Numbered from the stretch's first letter, positions 33,809 to 47,000 are shown. The stretch: DNA of 64,000 nt from Tetracentron sinense (GCA_015143295.1 CM026562.1:11064041-11128040); one strand, 5' to 3'. The notes: a model not told the origin generated them from the sequence alone. Made by a program: numbers and translations.

Positions 33809-36355
33809 TGTCGCGACCCAAAACCCGCCCTAGGAGTTAGAGTGAACTTTGGACAACTAATCATGACTTGCTTGACAACCAACCTGCAAAACCCACAGAG
33901 CATATACAATAGAGGACATTATAGCAGAAACATACTCTAACATAGCACAGCGGAAGTCTAAACAAACCTCTATGTATATACGAATCCAAGTTTACACAAA
34001 AAGAATCCAAAAGAAAGTGCGGACAGACCCGCCAAAATACATGAAGGTATATCTCTCATCTCACCCACAGCTAATCCACTCAGAATCTACAACCACCTAA
34101 TGGTAACCCTCTACTGGAGGTTCCTCCAAAGGTTCCTCGACATACTCCTCCTCCACCCATGGAACAGGAGCACAAACATCAAATGGAGCAGCAGCTCCCT
34201 CAGAACCTGCCGACATAAGAAGTACGGCTGAGCATGGATACTCAGCGGGTACCAAATACTAACCAACAATTATAGCATAAAAATGGCAATACATAATCAG
34301 GAGCAATTCATATATGTCAAACGGAAACAATTCATATCATACAAGGAAGTAAAGCAATTTATAATCATGCTTGTATTTCGTAGAAAGCCGATAAAACCTC
34401 TTGAAAACATCGTGCACTTGACTTGGCTTGAAATATCATTTCGTACTTGAAAGGTTGACTTGTCTATCTTGCTTGATTCTTGTATGTCGTGTCATGTCAT
34501 GCATGTCATGCGTGCTTGCTTGTGATCATGTAACTTGTGAGATATCCTTGTGAGATGTACTCGTGAGATGCGCTTGTGAGATGCCTTGAGAGGGAAGGGA
34601 GACCCTTCTTTATGCAATGCACTTGCGAGGGAAGGGAGACCCTTCTTCATGATATGTATGTACTTGCGAGGGAAGGGAGGCCCTTCTTCATGATATGCAC
34701 TTGTGAGTGAGGGGAGACCCCTCGTGGAATGTCGGTTCTTGTTTTCTTGTGAAAAGCGAGGTAAAACATATCGTATGATATGTCCCACCTCTAACCATGT
34801 TCTTGAAAACCTCGATAAATCATGTCATGCATGCCGTGCTCGTGGGAAACATGTACATACTTGCATTTAAATTTAAACATGACATTTGGTTAATTTCACA
34901 ATACATATAACATCAATGATTGAACAATGTAATATTCATATCATTTAGGGAAAGCAAGAAAACACACTATCATAGGCCCTAGCAATATCCATAATTTATT
35001 AGGCATGCATTTCCCAATTTCCAACTCACTGTATTCACCTTGACATTTCATCAAACATGGTGTGTTCATTATTCATTATTCATTTAAACCTAAATCATGC
35101 TTTTCTAGGTGGGTTATGCTCACATCACACTTGTATGTTCATTATTAGTACAATGCCTTTTCCCATTCATTCATCACATCATCCACACTGCATCCATTCG
35201 CCCATTCCATCTCCATTCATCATTCACAACCATCCATCTCATAGCATAAGTGTAAATGAAAGAAAACCAAAAGAAAAAGAGGGAGAGGAGGAACTATAAC
35301 TAGGAGGGTAGTAAGAAGTACCGACCTTGAAGAAATGAGGAAGAAACCCCTTCCAAAAACGACCGTGAGGTGCTGCCCTAGCTTGAGGAGATGCTCCTCA
35401 CGAGCTTGTGCCTTGATCTTGAAGAAAAATGGGCTTGAGTTGAGTGTGGGTTCACAAACCCCTTGATTTCTCTCCAAAATGGAAACCCTAGGTTTAGGAA
35501 TCGCCCTTTCTTCTCTTCTTATCTCCCAATCTTTCTAAGTGTCGAAATGAAGCCCTAAAGGCTCGGGTTAAACTCTTAAGGTAAGAGGAAACCGACCAAA
35601 AGACCAAAATACCCTTACTGAAATTTCTGCAAAACGTGAGTGCCGAACACGTAGTGCTGTGAACAGTGCCAGACACGTTGTGCTGTGAACAGTGCTGAAC
35701 ACGTTGTGCTATGAACAGTGCCAGACACGTTGTGCTGTGAACAGTGCCAGCTCGTTGTGCTGTGAACAGTGCCAACTCGTTGTGCTGTGAATAGCGCCAA
35801 CTCGTTGTGTTGTGAACAGTGCCAACTCGTTGTGCTGTGAATAACGCCAACTCATTGTCTGATGTGAAGGGTGCCGAGCCCGTTGTCACATCGTGTCGTG
35901 CATAGTGCTGAACTCGTAGTCCGTCGTCTTATGTACAACGTGCCCGTTGTGCTGTACAACGTAACCGTTGTTGTTGCACAACACACCCGTTGTTGTTGCA
36001 CAACGGATGCGCAATGTATACGTTGTCAGAGTACGTCGTCTATGCGTTGTCTGTGCCTTATCAGAGAACAACCTTAGCGCCTTCCGAGCTACGTCCTTAG
36101 CGCATAACCGAGCTACGTCCTTAGCGCCTAACCGAGCTACAATTTCCTACAGGTCCAGATTGTTTTGGCCATATCTTTTGACTCGTTCGTCCGATTTTGA
36201 CGATTCAACTTGCGTTGGGCTCGTACTTCGAAAAGGAACATTTCTCACGTTTTGAAATTTCCAATTTCTTCCTTATTTATTAATTATACCTCTTTAAAGG
36301 CAAAATAACAACGAAAGTGTCATGCATTAACTGTGAAAAGGTCAGGGGCTCTACA
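33809..36355 (-). repeat. Element 2 3' LTR (2547 bp)
   Basis: TG...CA ends, nearly the same length as the 5' LTR (2548). U3 tandem units of about 25-26 bp, GTGCTGTGAACAGTGCC with AACTCGTT or AGACACGTT tails, lie at about 35650-35860. Confidence 0.96.
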
Positions 36356-36368
36356 TCCTCCCCCCCTT
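36356..36368 (-). promoter_or_regulatory. Polypurine tract, element 2
   Basis: AAGGGGGGGAGGA on the minus strand adjoins the 3' LTR, identical to element 1. Confidence 0.93.
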
Positions 36369-36455
36369 ACAAAAATTTCGTCCTCAAAATTCAGACTCTA
36401 CTTGCATTACAAACCAAAAAGAAAATTAGCAGTCATATACAAACTTATACAAAAC

Positions 36456-39400
36456 TCATTCAATTAATTCTGGGTACTTTGCTTTGACTTCTGCTTCACG
36501 CTCCCATGTAGCTTCTTCCCGAGCATGGTGTTGCCATTACACAAGAACCAAAGGGATTGTCTTGTTGCGAAGCACCTGGTCTCTTCGATCCAAAATCTGA
36601 ACCGGTTTTTCAATCAAGGTGAGGTCCTCTCGAATCTCCAACGGTTCCAAGTCTATGACATGCGAAGGATCCGCGATGTACTTCCGAAGCATAGACACAT
36701 GGAAGACGTTGTGAACTGCGGCCATGTGAGGTGGGAGAGCTACCCTATAAGCAACCTCACCAACTCGTGTGATAATCTCAAAAGGCCCAACATACCGAGG
36801 ACTGAGCTTGCCTCGCTTTCCAAATCTCATGATCCCTTTGCTAGGAGATACTTTCACAAAAACTTGATCCCCTACTTGAAATTCCAAGTCCCTACGGCAC
36901 GTGTCCGCATAACTTTTCTGGCGATCTTGAGCGGCTTTCAATCGATCCCGAATGATCTTAACTGTGTTTGCAGTTTGCTCAATCAACTCTGGACCAAGTA
37001 CTTTCCTTTCTCCTACCTCATCCCAATAGAGAGGAGACCTACAACTTCGTCCATACAAGGCCTCAAATGGTGCCATTTGGATACTTGCCTAATAGCTGTT
37101 ATTATAGGCGAATTCAACCAAAGGCAAGTGCTCTTCCCAACTGCCTCTGAAGTCCAACATACAAGCCCGAAGCATGTCTTCAATGACTTGGTTCACTCTC
37201 TCGGTTTGTCCATCCGTCTGTGGATGAAAAGCGGTGCTGAAATCAAGTCGGGAACCCATAGCCTCCTGGAAGCTTTTCCAGAATCGTGATGTGAATCTTG
37301 GATCCCGATCTGACACAATACTAACGGGCACTCCGTGCAACCTCACCACTTTCTTGATGTACAAAGCGGCTAACTGACTAGAGTTGAAAGTAGTTCGGTA
37401 AGGTAAGAAGTGAGCGGACTTCGTCAAACGATCCACTACTACCCATATCACATCTGAGCCCCTTGCCATCTTTGGTAAGCCAACTATGAAATCCATGGAT
37501 ATGTTCTCCCATTTCCACTCGGGAATAGGAAGAAACTGCAATAGACCTGCCGGCCGCATGTGCTCTGCCTTCACCTGTTGGCACACTAAGCACCGTGTTA
37601 CATATTCCGCAACCTCCCTCTTCATATTCCGCCACCAAAAGTGACTCTTGAGGGTCCGGTACATCTTTGTACCCCCTGGATGCACAGTGTACTTCGAACG
37701 GTGTGCTTCATCCAAAATCTCTCTTCGAAGATCTGCATTGGCTGGGACGCACAGCCTTCCATTGAATGTGATAGCACCCCGACTAGTGAGAGAGAAGTCC
37801 TCACTACCCTTAGCAACTTCCTTGTCCCGATAAGCCAACAATTTAGCATCCGTGGCTTGGTATTCTTGGATTAAATCTATGATGTATGGCCGAACCGTGA
37901 CATTTACCAAGATAGGACCACGGACAGAGTCATTCACACTAATGTCCAGATTTGCCAAGTCTTCAAGTAGCTTCCATTCTTGCACCAACATGTGTGCTAA
38001 TAACCCCGGAGGTCTTCTACTCAAAGCATCAGCCACTACATTTGCTTTACCCGGGTGGTATTGAATGGTACAATCATAGTCTTTCAAGAATTCCACCCAA
38101 CGCCGTTGCCTTAGATTCAATTCCTTTTGGGAAAAGAGATACTTGAGACTCTTGTGATCAGTGAACAAATAGAACTCCACCCCATAAAGGTAATGACGCC
38201 AAATCTTAAGTGCAAACACGACCGCCGCAAGCTCCAAGTCGTGCGTGAGATAATTCTTCTCATGCTCCTTCAATTGCCTTGATGCATAGGCAATGACTTT
38301 CTTGTGCTGCATGAGTACACACCCAAGTCCAACGTGCGAGGCATCACTATACACCTCATACCCATAAGGTCCGGATGGCACAGTAAGGACAGGGGCTGTA
38401 GTAAGCCTCTTCTTCAGTTCCGTGGAACTGATCTTGCACTTATCACTCCATACAAACTTGGCGTTCTTCCTTGTCAGGTAAGTGAACGGTGCCGCAAGGC
38501 TAGAGAAACCCTCTACGAATCTCCTGTAGTAGCCTGCCAATCCAAGAAAGTTGCGTATCTCAGTAACACTCTTGGGCCTCGCCCAACTCATGACTGCATC
38601 TATCTTCTTTGGATCAACCGAGATGCCTTCCAAAGAAACAACGTGGCCTAGGAATGCCACCTCTTCCAACCAAAACTCACACTTGCTAAGTTTGGCGTAT
38701 AGCTTGTGCTCTCTTAGCATTTCCAAAGCAAGGCATAGGTCGCGTGTGTGATATTCCCGTGTCTGGGAATAGACCAAAACGTCATCAACAAATACAATCA
38801 CACACCTATCAAGATATGGCCGGAACACCCGGTTCATCAAATCCATAAAGGCTGCCGGTGCGTTCGTGAGTCCAAAAGGCATCACCAAGAACTCGTAGTG
38901 TCCATACCGAGTCCTGAAAGCAGTTTTGGGAATATCTTCCGCCTTAATCTTCAACTGGTGATAGCCCGATCGAAGATCTATCTTTGAGAAAAATCTCGCT
39001 CCCTTCAACTGATCGAACAAGTCATCAATCCTAGGCAAGGGATACCTATTCTTTATAGTGACTTTGTTCAATTGCCTGTAATCGACGCACATCCGCATCG
39101 AGCCATCTTTCTTCTTAACAAACAACACCGGGGCACCTCATGGTGAGACACTTGGTCGAATGAAACCAAGGCCTTGCAATTCCTCCAATTGAGTCTTCAA
39201 CTCCTTGAGTTCAATAGGGGCCATTCTATATGGAGCTCTGAAAACAGGAGCTGTGCCTGGTGCAAGCTCGATCATAAACTCAATCTCCCTATCTGGAGGC
39301 AATCGTGGCAACTCCTCTGGAAATACATCTAGGAATTCACCCACCACCGGAATAGTCGATGAGTCCTTTGCCTCGGGGTTAGCTAAGCTCAATGCCGCAA

Positions 39401-39781
39401 AGCGGGCAATGTCTCTACTTCTCAACCCTCGAAAGTGAAATGGTTTTCCTTCTACTGGCTTGAAGAGTACCATTTTCTCAAAGCAAGCTACATGCCCATG
39501 ATGTGCTGCTAACCAATCCATTCCCAATATAACATTAAAGTCTTGGAATCCAAGGACGATGAGATCAACTGCCAACTCGTGGCTTCCAACTTGGACCACA
39601 CTATTTCTATACACTTTATCTGCCAATACTATTTTGCCGAGATGAGTCGAAATGGCTAACTCTGGTTCTAGCTGACTTTGCTCTACAGAAAAGCCTTCTG
39701 AAAAACTCGGCGAGACAAACGAATGAGTAGACCCGGTATCGATCAACACTCGAGCCAAATACTCATTGACTAGTAGGGTTC
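36456..39781 (-). pseudogene. pol: Element 2 pol exon, three stop codons
   Basis: The exon is 3326 nt with no indel relative to the family. The protease active site LIDTGS is intact (Asp codon 39738-39740). A Trp codon between protease and RT is TGA (39138-39140). RT has FVDD, RNase H is complete, and integrase has an intact HHCC finger (CLVCQQ) and DDE motifs. An integrase Glu codon after the DDE core (NNSYEAS in element 1) is TAG (37089-37091), and a chromodomain Gln is TAA (36537-36539). The last two are shared with element 3; the first is not. Only substitutions disable it. Confidence 0.94.
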
Positions 39782-39929
39782 CTGAAATTTTAACTAGCGG
39801 AGTTAATCCATGCATCAACAGTGTATACAAGTAGGTATATATATACATATATAACATGCCAAGTACGTACACAAAGAATAAAACATAACATAACAATCAC
39901 GAATAAAGAAAATAACTCCAAATGCGTAC
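39782..39929 (-). other. Putative gag-pol intron, element 2 (148 nt)
   Basis: Donor CAAG|GTACGC and acceptor AAAATTTCAG|GAACCC, with branch-like GATTAACTC about 20 nt before the acceptor and a T-rich body. Splicing gives V-Q-G-T-L-L-V-N-E in frame. The length equals element 1's intron although the first ~60 nt differ strongly between them. Without splicing the gag frame reads 45 codons into it and stops 8 nt before the acceptor. Confidence 0.77.
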
Positions 39930-41178
39930 CTTGCACCACATCGTCAGATGCAAGTGCATCACCCTCTGTCAAAGCAAAAACTCGCCCCTGGTTCACCTGG
40001 CGAGACTGAGGTGTAGACCGGGTAGTCTGGGATGACGCCTGATTTAACCTTTCTGGGTGTGCTGGGGGCCTAATCCCCTGAGACTGGCCTGGTAAATGCC
40101 GACTGGGGCAATCCCTGATCATATGGCCTTGGCGACCACAATGAAAGCATCCACCCAATGCCCTTCGGCAATCTCCTGTCGGGTGCCTTCGGCCGCATGA
40201 AGTGCAGACCTCGTGTGTATAAGTCGGAGGGGCCGGAGGTGGAGCATACCTCACCATCTGAGGTGCAACAGGTCGTGGGGCCGGAAGAGCCTGAGGTCGC
40301 GGTGCCTGAGGCACATACTGCCGTGAAGCTGGAGGCGCATAAGATGGCCTCATCGGTGGTGCTGGCCACGCATACTGATAAGGGCCGGTACAAGCCCGCC
40401 TCTCTAGAGGTGCTGAACTACTGGATTGGCCTCTCGTCAATTCCCTCTTCTTGGACACCGCCTCAGAGTTGGTCTCAACCAACAAGGCTTTATCCACCAC
40501 TTCAGCGTAAGTGGCGTGCCTAAAGACCGATACTTTCTCCATGATGACATCCTTGAGTCCTTGCTCAAACCTCCTCGCCTTCATTGCCTCGGTGGCAATC
40601 ATATGTGTCGCGAAGCGTGATAGCTCCGAGAACTTGGCCTCATAAGCGGCCACAGACATCGAACCTTGCTCAAGGTTGATGAATTCTCTCTCTTTCTTTT
40701 CCCGTGCTCCAATCAGAAAATAATTCTTATAGAACGTATCCTTAAACTCCTCCCAAGTCCACAATTGACTTTGCATGGTCAAGTCCCGTGTCCTCAATAC
40801 GGACAACCACCAATGGTGGGCTTCACCTTCTAGCATGAAAACTGCCCATGCTACTTTCTCTTCCTCTGTAGGAGAGAGCACCGCAAATATCTTCTCCATC
40901 TGGAGGATCCATGCCTCCGCAACAAGAGGGTCCACACTCCCATGGAAGGGTGGAGGCCTCAATCTCCTGAATGCCTCAACTCCAGCGGTACGATGTACTG
41001 GAGCTGCGGGCGGTGGAGTAGGTGCCGCCGATGATGGTATGGCCTGCCGAGCCGCCAGTATGGCGAGTGTCTCAGCAATAGAGCCTAAGACCTGAGAGAG
41101 GTCTGGCTGCTCATCCTCATCTCTGGAAGAAGATGAAGCTCTGGTGTGTGGTCCACGACCCCGTGTGCCCCGCCTCAT
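39930..41178 (-). CDS. gag: Element 2 Gag (open); first exon of Gag-Pol
   Basis: The ATG at 41178 opens MRRGTRGRGPHTRASSSS. The N-terminus is basic and Ser-rich, and QPDLSQVLGSIAETLA forms a probable helix. The Gag capsid-like domain lies at about residues 85-235 (AEAWILQMEKIF, HHWWLS, WEEFKDTFY, EAKFSELSRF, ARRFEQGL). A Pro-rich linker (260-330) and two zinc motifs, CTSCGRRHPTGDC and CFHCGRQGHMIRDC, follow, and the exon ends near DDVVQ-G. Gag assembles the cytoplasmic particle and binds genomic RNA. From unspliced RNA the frame continues to 39790, giving 462 aa with a hydrophobic 45-residue tail; the spliced form continues into protease. No internal stop is present. Confidence 0.92.
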
Positions 41179-41522
41179 GACTAAAGTCCTGAGAACAATA
41201 GCACCACATGAGTCTAGCTTGAAATCACAGTTTATTTCAATACCGTTTCACAATAATTCAATTTGTATTAGTTGTATAATACTAATATACATTACATCAA
41301 GTCATCAGAGTATTTCTCACATTATACTTATACTTTAGTGTTCTAGCGTTCCTAAGACTCGTGCTTGGTTGAAACAACCATTTTGACTAAGACTAAAGTT
41401 TAGTCTTACACTTGGATCAAGACTCTCTTCCGACTTACTTTCTTCCTAACTTGTTTCCTGACATATGCTCTTGTCAAGCCGTGGTATAAGATTCTAAGTG
41501 ACCCTAGAGACCTAAAGCCTAA

Positions 41523-41534
41523 GCTCTGATACCA
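41523..41534 (-). promoter_or_regulatory. Primer-binding site, element 2 (tRNA-iMet)
   Basis: TGGTATCAGAGC on the minus strand, four bases after the 5' LTR end. A 344-nt leader (41179-41522) follows to the gag ATG. Confidence 0.95.
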
Positions 41535-41538
41535 CTTC

Positions 41539-44086
41539 TGTCGCGACCCAAAACCCGCCCTAGGAGTTAGAGTGAACTTTGGACAACTAATCATGACTTG
41601 CTTGACAACCAACCTGCAAAACCCACAGAGCATATACAATAGAGGACATTATAGCGGAAACATACTCTAACATAGCACAGCGGAAGTCTAAACAAACCTC
41701 TATGTATATACGAATCCAATTTTACACAAAAGGAATCCAAAAGAAAGTGCGGACAAACCCGCCAAAATACATGAAGGTATATCTCTCATCTCACCCACAG
41801 CTAATCCACTCAGAATCTACAACCACCTAATGGTAACCCTCTACTGGAGGTTCCTCCAAAGGTTCCTCGATATACTCCTCCTCCACCCATGGACCAGGAG
41901 CACAAACATCAAATGGAGCAGCAGCTCCCTCAGAACCTGCCGACATAAGAAGTACGACTGAGCATGGAATACTCAGCGGGTACCAAATACTAACCAACAA
42001 TTATAGCATAAAAATGGAAATACATAATCAGGAGCAATTCATATATGTCAAACGGAAACAATTCATATCATACAAGGAAGTGAAGCAATTTATAATCATG
42101 CTTGTATTTCGTAGAAAGCCGATAAAACCTCTTGAAAACATCGGGCACTTGACTTGGCTTGAAATATCCTTTCGTACTTGAAAGCTCGACTTGTCTATCT
42201 TGCTTGATTCTTGTATGTCATGTCATGTCATGTATGTCATGCGTGCTAGCTTGTGATCATGTAACTTGTGAGATATCCTTGTGAGATGTACTCGTGAGAT
42301 GCGCTTGTGAGATGCCTTGAGAGGGAAGGGAGACCCTTCTTTATGCAATGCACTTGCGAGGGAAGGGAGACCCTTCTTCATGATATGTATGTACTTGCGA
42401 GGGAAGGGAGGCCCTTCTTCATGATATGCACTTGTGAGTGAGGGGAGACCCCTCGTGGAATGTTGGTTCTTGTTTTCTTGTGAAAAGCGAGGTAAAACAT
42501 ATCGTATGATATGTCCCACCTCTAACCATGTTCTTGAAAACCTCGATAAATCATGTCATGCATGCCGTGCTCGTGGGAAACGTGTACATACTTGCATTTA
42601 AATTTAAACATGACATTTGGTTAATTTCACAACACATATAACATCAATGATTGAGCAATGTAATATTCATATCATTTAGGGAAAGCAAGAAAACACACTA
42701 TCATAGGCCCTAGCAATATCCATAATTTATTAGGCATGCATTTCCCAATTTCCAACTCACTGTATTCACCTTGACATTTCATCAAACATGGTGTGTTCAT
42801 TATTCATTATTCATTTAAACCTAAATCATGCTTTTCTAGGTGGGTTATGCTCACATCACACTTGTATGTTCATTATTAGTACAATGCCCTTTCCCATTCA
42901 TTCATCACATCATCCACACGGCATCCATTCGCCCATTCCATCTCCATTCATCATTCACAACCATCCATCTCATAGCATAAGTGTAAATGAAAGAAAACCA
43001 AAAGAAAAAGAGGGAGAGGAGGAAATATAACTAGGAGGGTAGTAAGAAGTACCGACCTTGAAGAAATGAGGAAGAAACCCCTTCCAAAAACGACCGTGAG
43101 GTGCTGCCCTAGCTTGAGGAGATGCTCCTCACGAGCTTGTGCCTTGATCTTGAAGAAAAATGGGCTTGAGTTGAGTGTGGGTTCACAAACCCCTTGATTT
43201 CTCTCCAAAATGGAAACCCTAGGTTTAGGAATCGCCCTTTCTTCTCTTCTTATCTCCCAATCTTTCTAAGTGTCGAAATGAAGCCCTAAAGGCTCGGGTT
43301 AAACTCTTAAGGTAAGAGGAAACCGACTGAAAGACCAAAATACCTTTACTGAAATTTCTGCAAAACGTGAGTGCCGAACACGTAGTGCTGTGAACAGTGC
43401 CAGACACGTTGTGCTGTGAACAGTGCTGAACACGTTGTGCTGTGAACAGTGCCAGACACGTTGTGCTGTGAACAGTGCCAGCTCGTTGTGCTGTGAACAG
43501 TGCCAACTCGTTGTGCTGTGAATAGCGCCAACTCGTTGTGCTGTGAACAGTGCCAACTCGTTGTGCTGTGAATAGCGCCAACTCGTTGTCCGATGTGAAG
43601 GGTGCCGAGCCCGTTGTCACGTCGTGTCGTGCATAGTGCTGAACCCGTAGTCCGTCGTCTTATGTACAACGTGCCCGTTGTGCTGTACAATGTAACCGTT
43701 GTTGTTGCACAACACACCCGTTGTTGTTGCACAACGGATGCGCAACGTATACGTTGTCAGAGTACGTCATCTATACGTTGTCTGTGCCTTATCAGAGAAC
43801 GACCTTAGCGCCTTCCGAGCTACGTCCTTAGCGCATAACCGAGCTACGTCCTTAGCGCCTAACCGAGCTACGATTTCCTACAGGTCCAGACTGTTTTGGC
43901 CATATCTTTTGACTCGTTCGTCTGATTTTGACGATTCAACTTGCGTTGGGCTCGTACTTCGAAAAGGAACATTTCTCACGTTTTGAAATTTCCAATTTCT
44001 TCCTTATTTATTAATTATACCTCTTTAAAGGCAAAATGACAATGAAAGTGTCATGCATTAATTGTGAAAAGGTCAGGGGCTCTACA
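41539..44086 (-). repeat. Element 2 5' LTR (2548 bp)
   Basis: Starts TGTAGAGCCCCTGACC and ends GGTCGCGACA on the minus strand. The U3 tandem repeats are at about 43380-43595. Confidence 0.96.
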
Positions 44087-47000
44087 GTAAGCCTTTCTAT
44101 GGTCTATCTACCAATTTTAAACTAAACAATTAAATTATTAATTAAGGGAAGATAAATCAAAAACCACAAAGTAGACACAAGGATTTTTACGTGGAAACCC
44201 TTTCAAGAAAACCCATGGGACCTCATCCAATAAAGTAGTATCACTAAGAGATTAAAGCAATCTTAAAGACCAAAGACTTTTACCCAAACAGGTTGACACC
44301 CATACAGCACTCCATGACAACAAATCCTCCACGCAAGTAAGTCCACGAACTCACAAGTTCAATCTCCACTGCAGTAGCAATGGCATTGAAAGCACAGGAT
44401 TTTCACCCCTCTTCTTGATCAGGTTTGGACCTGATGAGGAATAGTGATAAATTGCAATTGGAAAGAGAGTCGCCACCTATCTAATTCTGAGGGAAATAGG
44501 TCCCTGAAATGTTTGGATAAGGCATGGTCTAGAAGTCAGAGGTCAAAGTAAGGGATTCAGTTGAGTTAGGGGAAGGTGTTAGGCACCCCTAAACTCCCAT
44601 CTGGAGATGGTTACCTACTCCCTAAGTCTGAATGAAAGTGGGGAAACCATAAGAGAAGCTTGAAATTTTATTTATGTGCTAAGCAGATATAATATTAATA
44701 TAATGAATGTAATGAGATGGAGAGGATAGAAACAGAATAGAGATTCTATTCTAGGGGGAGTTGAACCCAATCAGGGTTGCCTACGTATCCACTGTCAGTG
44801 GAATCAAGCCACACGTAGTTCCAAGAGGTGATTGATGGTTTGATTTGATTTGATTGTATGATGAGAAATTGATGGGTTTGATTATTTACGCTCATATTTG
44901 AGGGGCGTAAGAGCCTTTTAAGCTCATGCTGAGGAACGATGGGAGCAGTTTAAGCTTTTGTCGGGGAACCTTGGGGTGGGTACCTGAACAGGGTTTTGAA
45001 TCGAGGTTCGGACAGGGATTCGACTAGGTAGGTAAGGTTTAGGGGATTTAGCTAGGGTTTAGCTAGGGTCTAGCTAGTGTTTATCTAGGATTTAACTAGG
45101 GTTAAGCTAGGATTTAACTAGGGTTAAGCCAGGACTTAGCTGGATTTGAACCGGGATTTGGACAGAGGTTCGACTAGGCCAAGCTAGATTTGATCTGAAA
45201 TTTGGGTAGGGGTTCGACTAAGTAAGACTATATTTGATCTGAGATTGAGGCAGAGGTTCGACTAGGTAAGGCTATATTTGATATGGGATTTAGGCAGGGG
45301 TTCGACTAGGCAAGGCTATATTTGGACTTAGATTTAGGCAGGTGTTCGACTAGGCAAGGCAAACAGTCAAACAATTAAAAAAAATAACTTTAAAAGTGAT
45401 TTAAACTACTAAAAGACAAAGCAAGACAAAGTTTTTTTAAGAAAAGTTACCTTCTAGGAAATCTGAAAAGATTTCTGAAAATGAGTCCCGAGAATCGACC
45501 CTTCGCAATCGACTTTCTCGGGAATCCGGGCGCTATGAGAGGTTTTAAAGAAGAAAAGGGAGAGAGAGGAGATGTTGAAAGTCGACTGAGATATGGGCGA
45601 ATGTCCTAGCGGGAGAAGGCCTAGGTTATGTGTAGAATCTGCGGATTCAAGGTTGTTTGAGCCGGCGTACCCAAGGTTTGGTTGTGATCGGGTGAAGGTC
45701 CAGAATTATGTATGTGAGTCTAAATGACTCAAGGTATGATTGGATATGGGTGAATGACCTAGAGTGTGTTGAGTCTAAAGTACTCAAGGTTGAATGGAGA
45801 CTAAAGACTCGTGATTTGGTTTTATTGGGTGTAGACCCGGTCGGTTCACAAGTGAGTTACAAACTCAAAGATAAAGGTATATAAGCTAAGGCCAGTTAAT
45901 AAAGTCTAAGGACTCGAAGGTAAAACATGATTGGTTGCCTGGGATGGTAATTTGGTGTTGTGAACACTGCTAATAATGAATGGACTCGATAAATAGAAAA
46001 CACTAAGAGGTTGGGAACCTCAGATAGGGTGAATAGCCCTGAGTGACCTCGGGTTACGATTCATGATATTATATTACTGCTTTATTATTCTGAATATTAC
46101 TGTAATATGAGAATTGAACTGTACTGATATATCATTATTGATTTGTGCTACTATGTGGAAAATGGTTTAGATGGACTGTGAATTTTGTTGGGCATCATAG
46201 CTCACTGACGTTTCATGTCAGCAAATCATGATGATGTTGTTCAGTGAATGCAAGGTCCTAACAGGACATTTAAAGACTATTCTCGACGTATTAGTGGTGC
46301 CTACTTTTTTAAAAAGATCTTGATGTAAATAATACATGTATTTGGTTTGTGATGATGGCTATTGTGATGATCAGTGTAAGTAGCTTTACTTAAGCATCTA
46401 ATAAAAGTTGAAAATTTCCCGCATTTTCACGGTAATGTCTTCCGCCGGAACATGATTCCCTAAGGCGCGGGTTCAGGGCGTGACATAAACATTTGAAGAA
46501 TTTCAGAGAACCTAGAGAGAGTTTAACCTATGGTTTCACAAAAGGTTTTGCAAAGAGAAGAAGGAAAAGCTTGGAGATCTCATCGAAGAACTTTCTTAAG
46601 CATTGATCGTACGGAAGAGATAGAGAGATGTACTATATACTATACTGTTAATGATGTTATAATAAGGAAAAATATTGATTAAGTTTTGAATATGTTTGTA
46701 TTAAGTTTAATTAACATGATGTGAATGCTAGGATCTTACACGATTTAAAAGTTTAAGAGATTCGATATTGAGCGATGAATTATAGGAAAATCGTGTAATA
46801 TGATTATTATTTTATGTTTCGATTTGATAATAATGTTGGAAATTGTTATATAATGATGAGAGTGCTGATTTAGGGTTTCGAGTGTGTAATTGATGGAATG
46901 ATAATGATGAAATTGTGATTATGCATTTATAATTATGGAATTAGGGTTATGGGATTGTGATTACCGAATTGTTAGACTATGAGGTGGATCACCCTGTTTA

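Larger units (their letters stand above)
33809..44086 (-). mobile_element. Tekay/Del-type chromovirus, element 2, complete, TSD GTAAG
   Basis: 10,278 bp with 5' LTR 41539-44086, 3' LTR 33809-36355 and perfect GTAAG at 33804-33808 and 44087-44091. It belongs to the same family as element 1 but a different subgroup: the U3 repeats and the gag-pol intron differ clearly, while coding parts are closely alike. Gag is open. Pol has three nonsense codons. Its right two-thirds plus flank are duplicated as element 3. Confidence 0.97.

Noticed and set aside
39782..39929. Programmed ribosomal frameshift linking gag and pol
   Set aside because: Frames overlap in elements 2 and 3, but not in element 1, and I saw no conserved slippery heptamer. 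Splice borders explain all three copies. Kept only as a fallback.
46485..46490. Solo LTR starting TGTCACGCCC on the minus strand at 46485, expected TSD TAAAC
   Set aside because: I could not find a matching TAAAC next to a CA end on the left side, so the element was not delimited.
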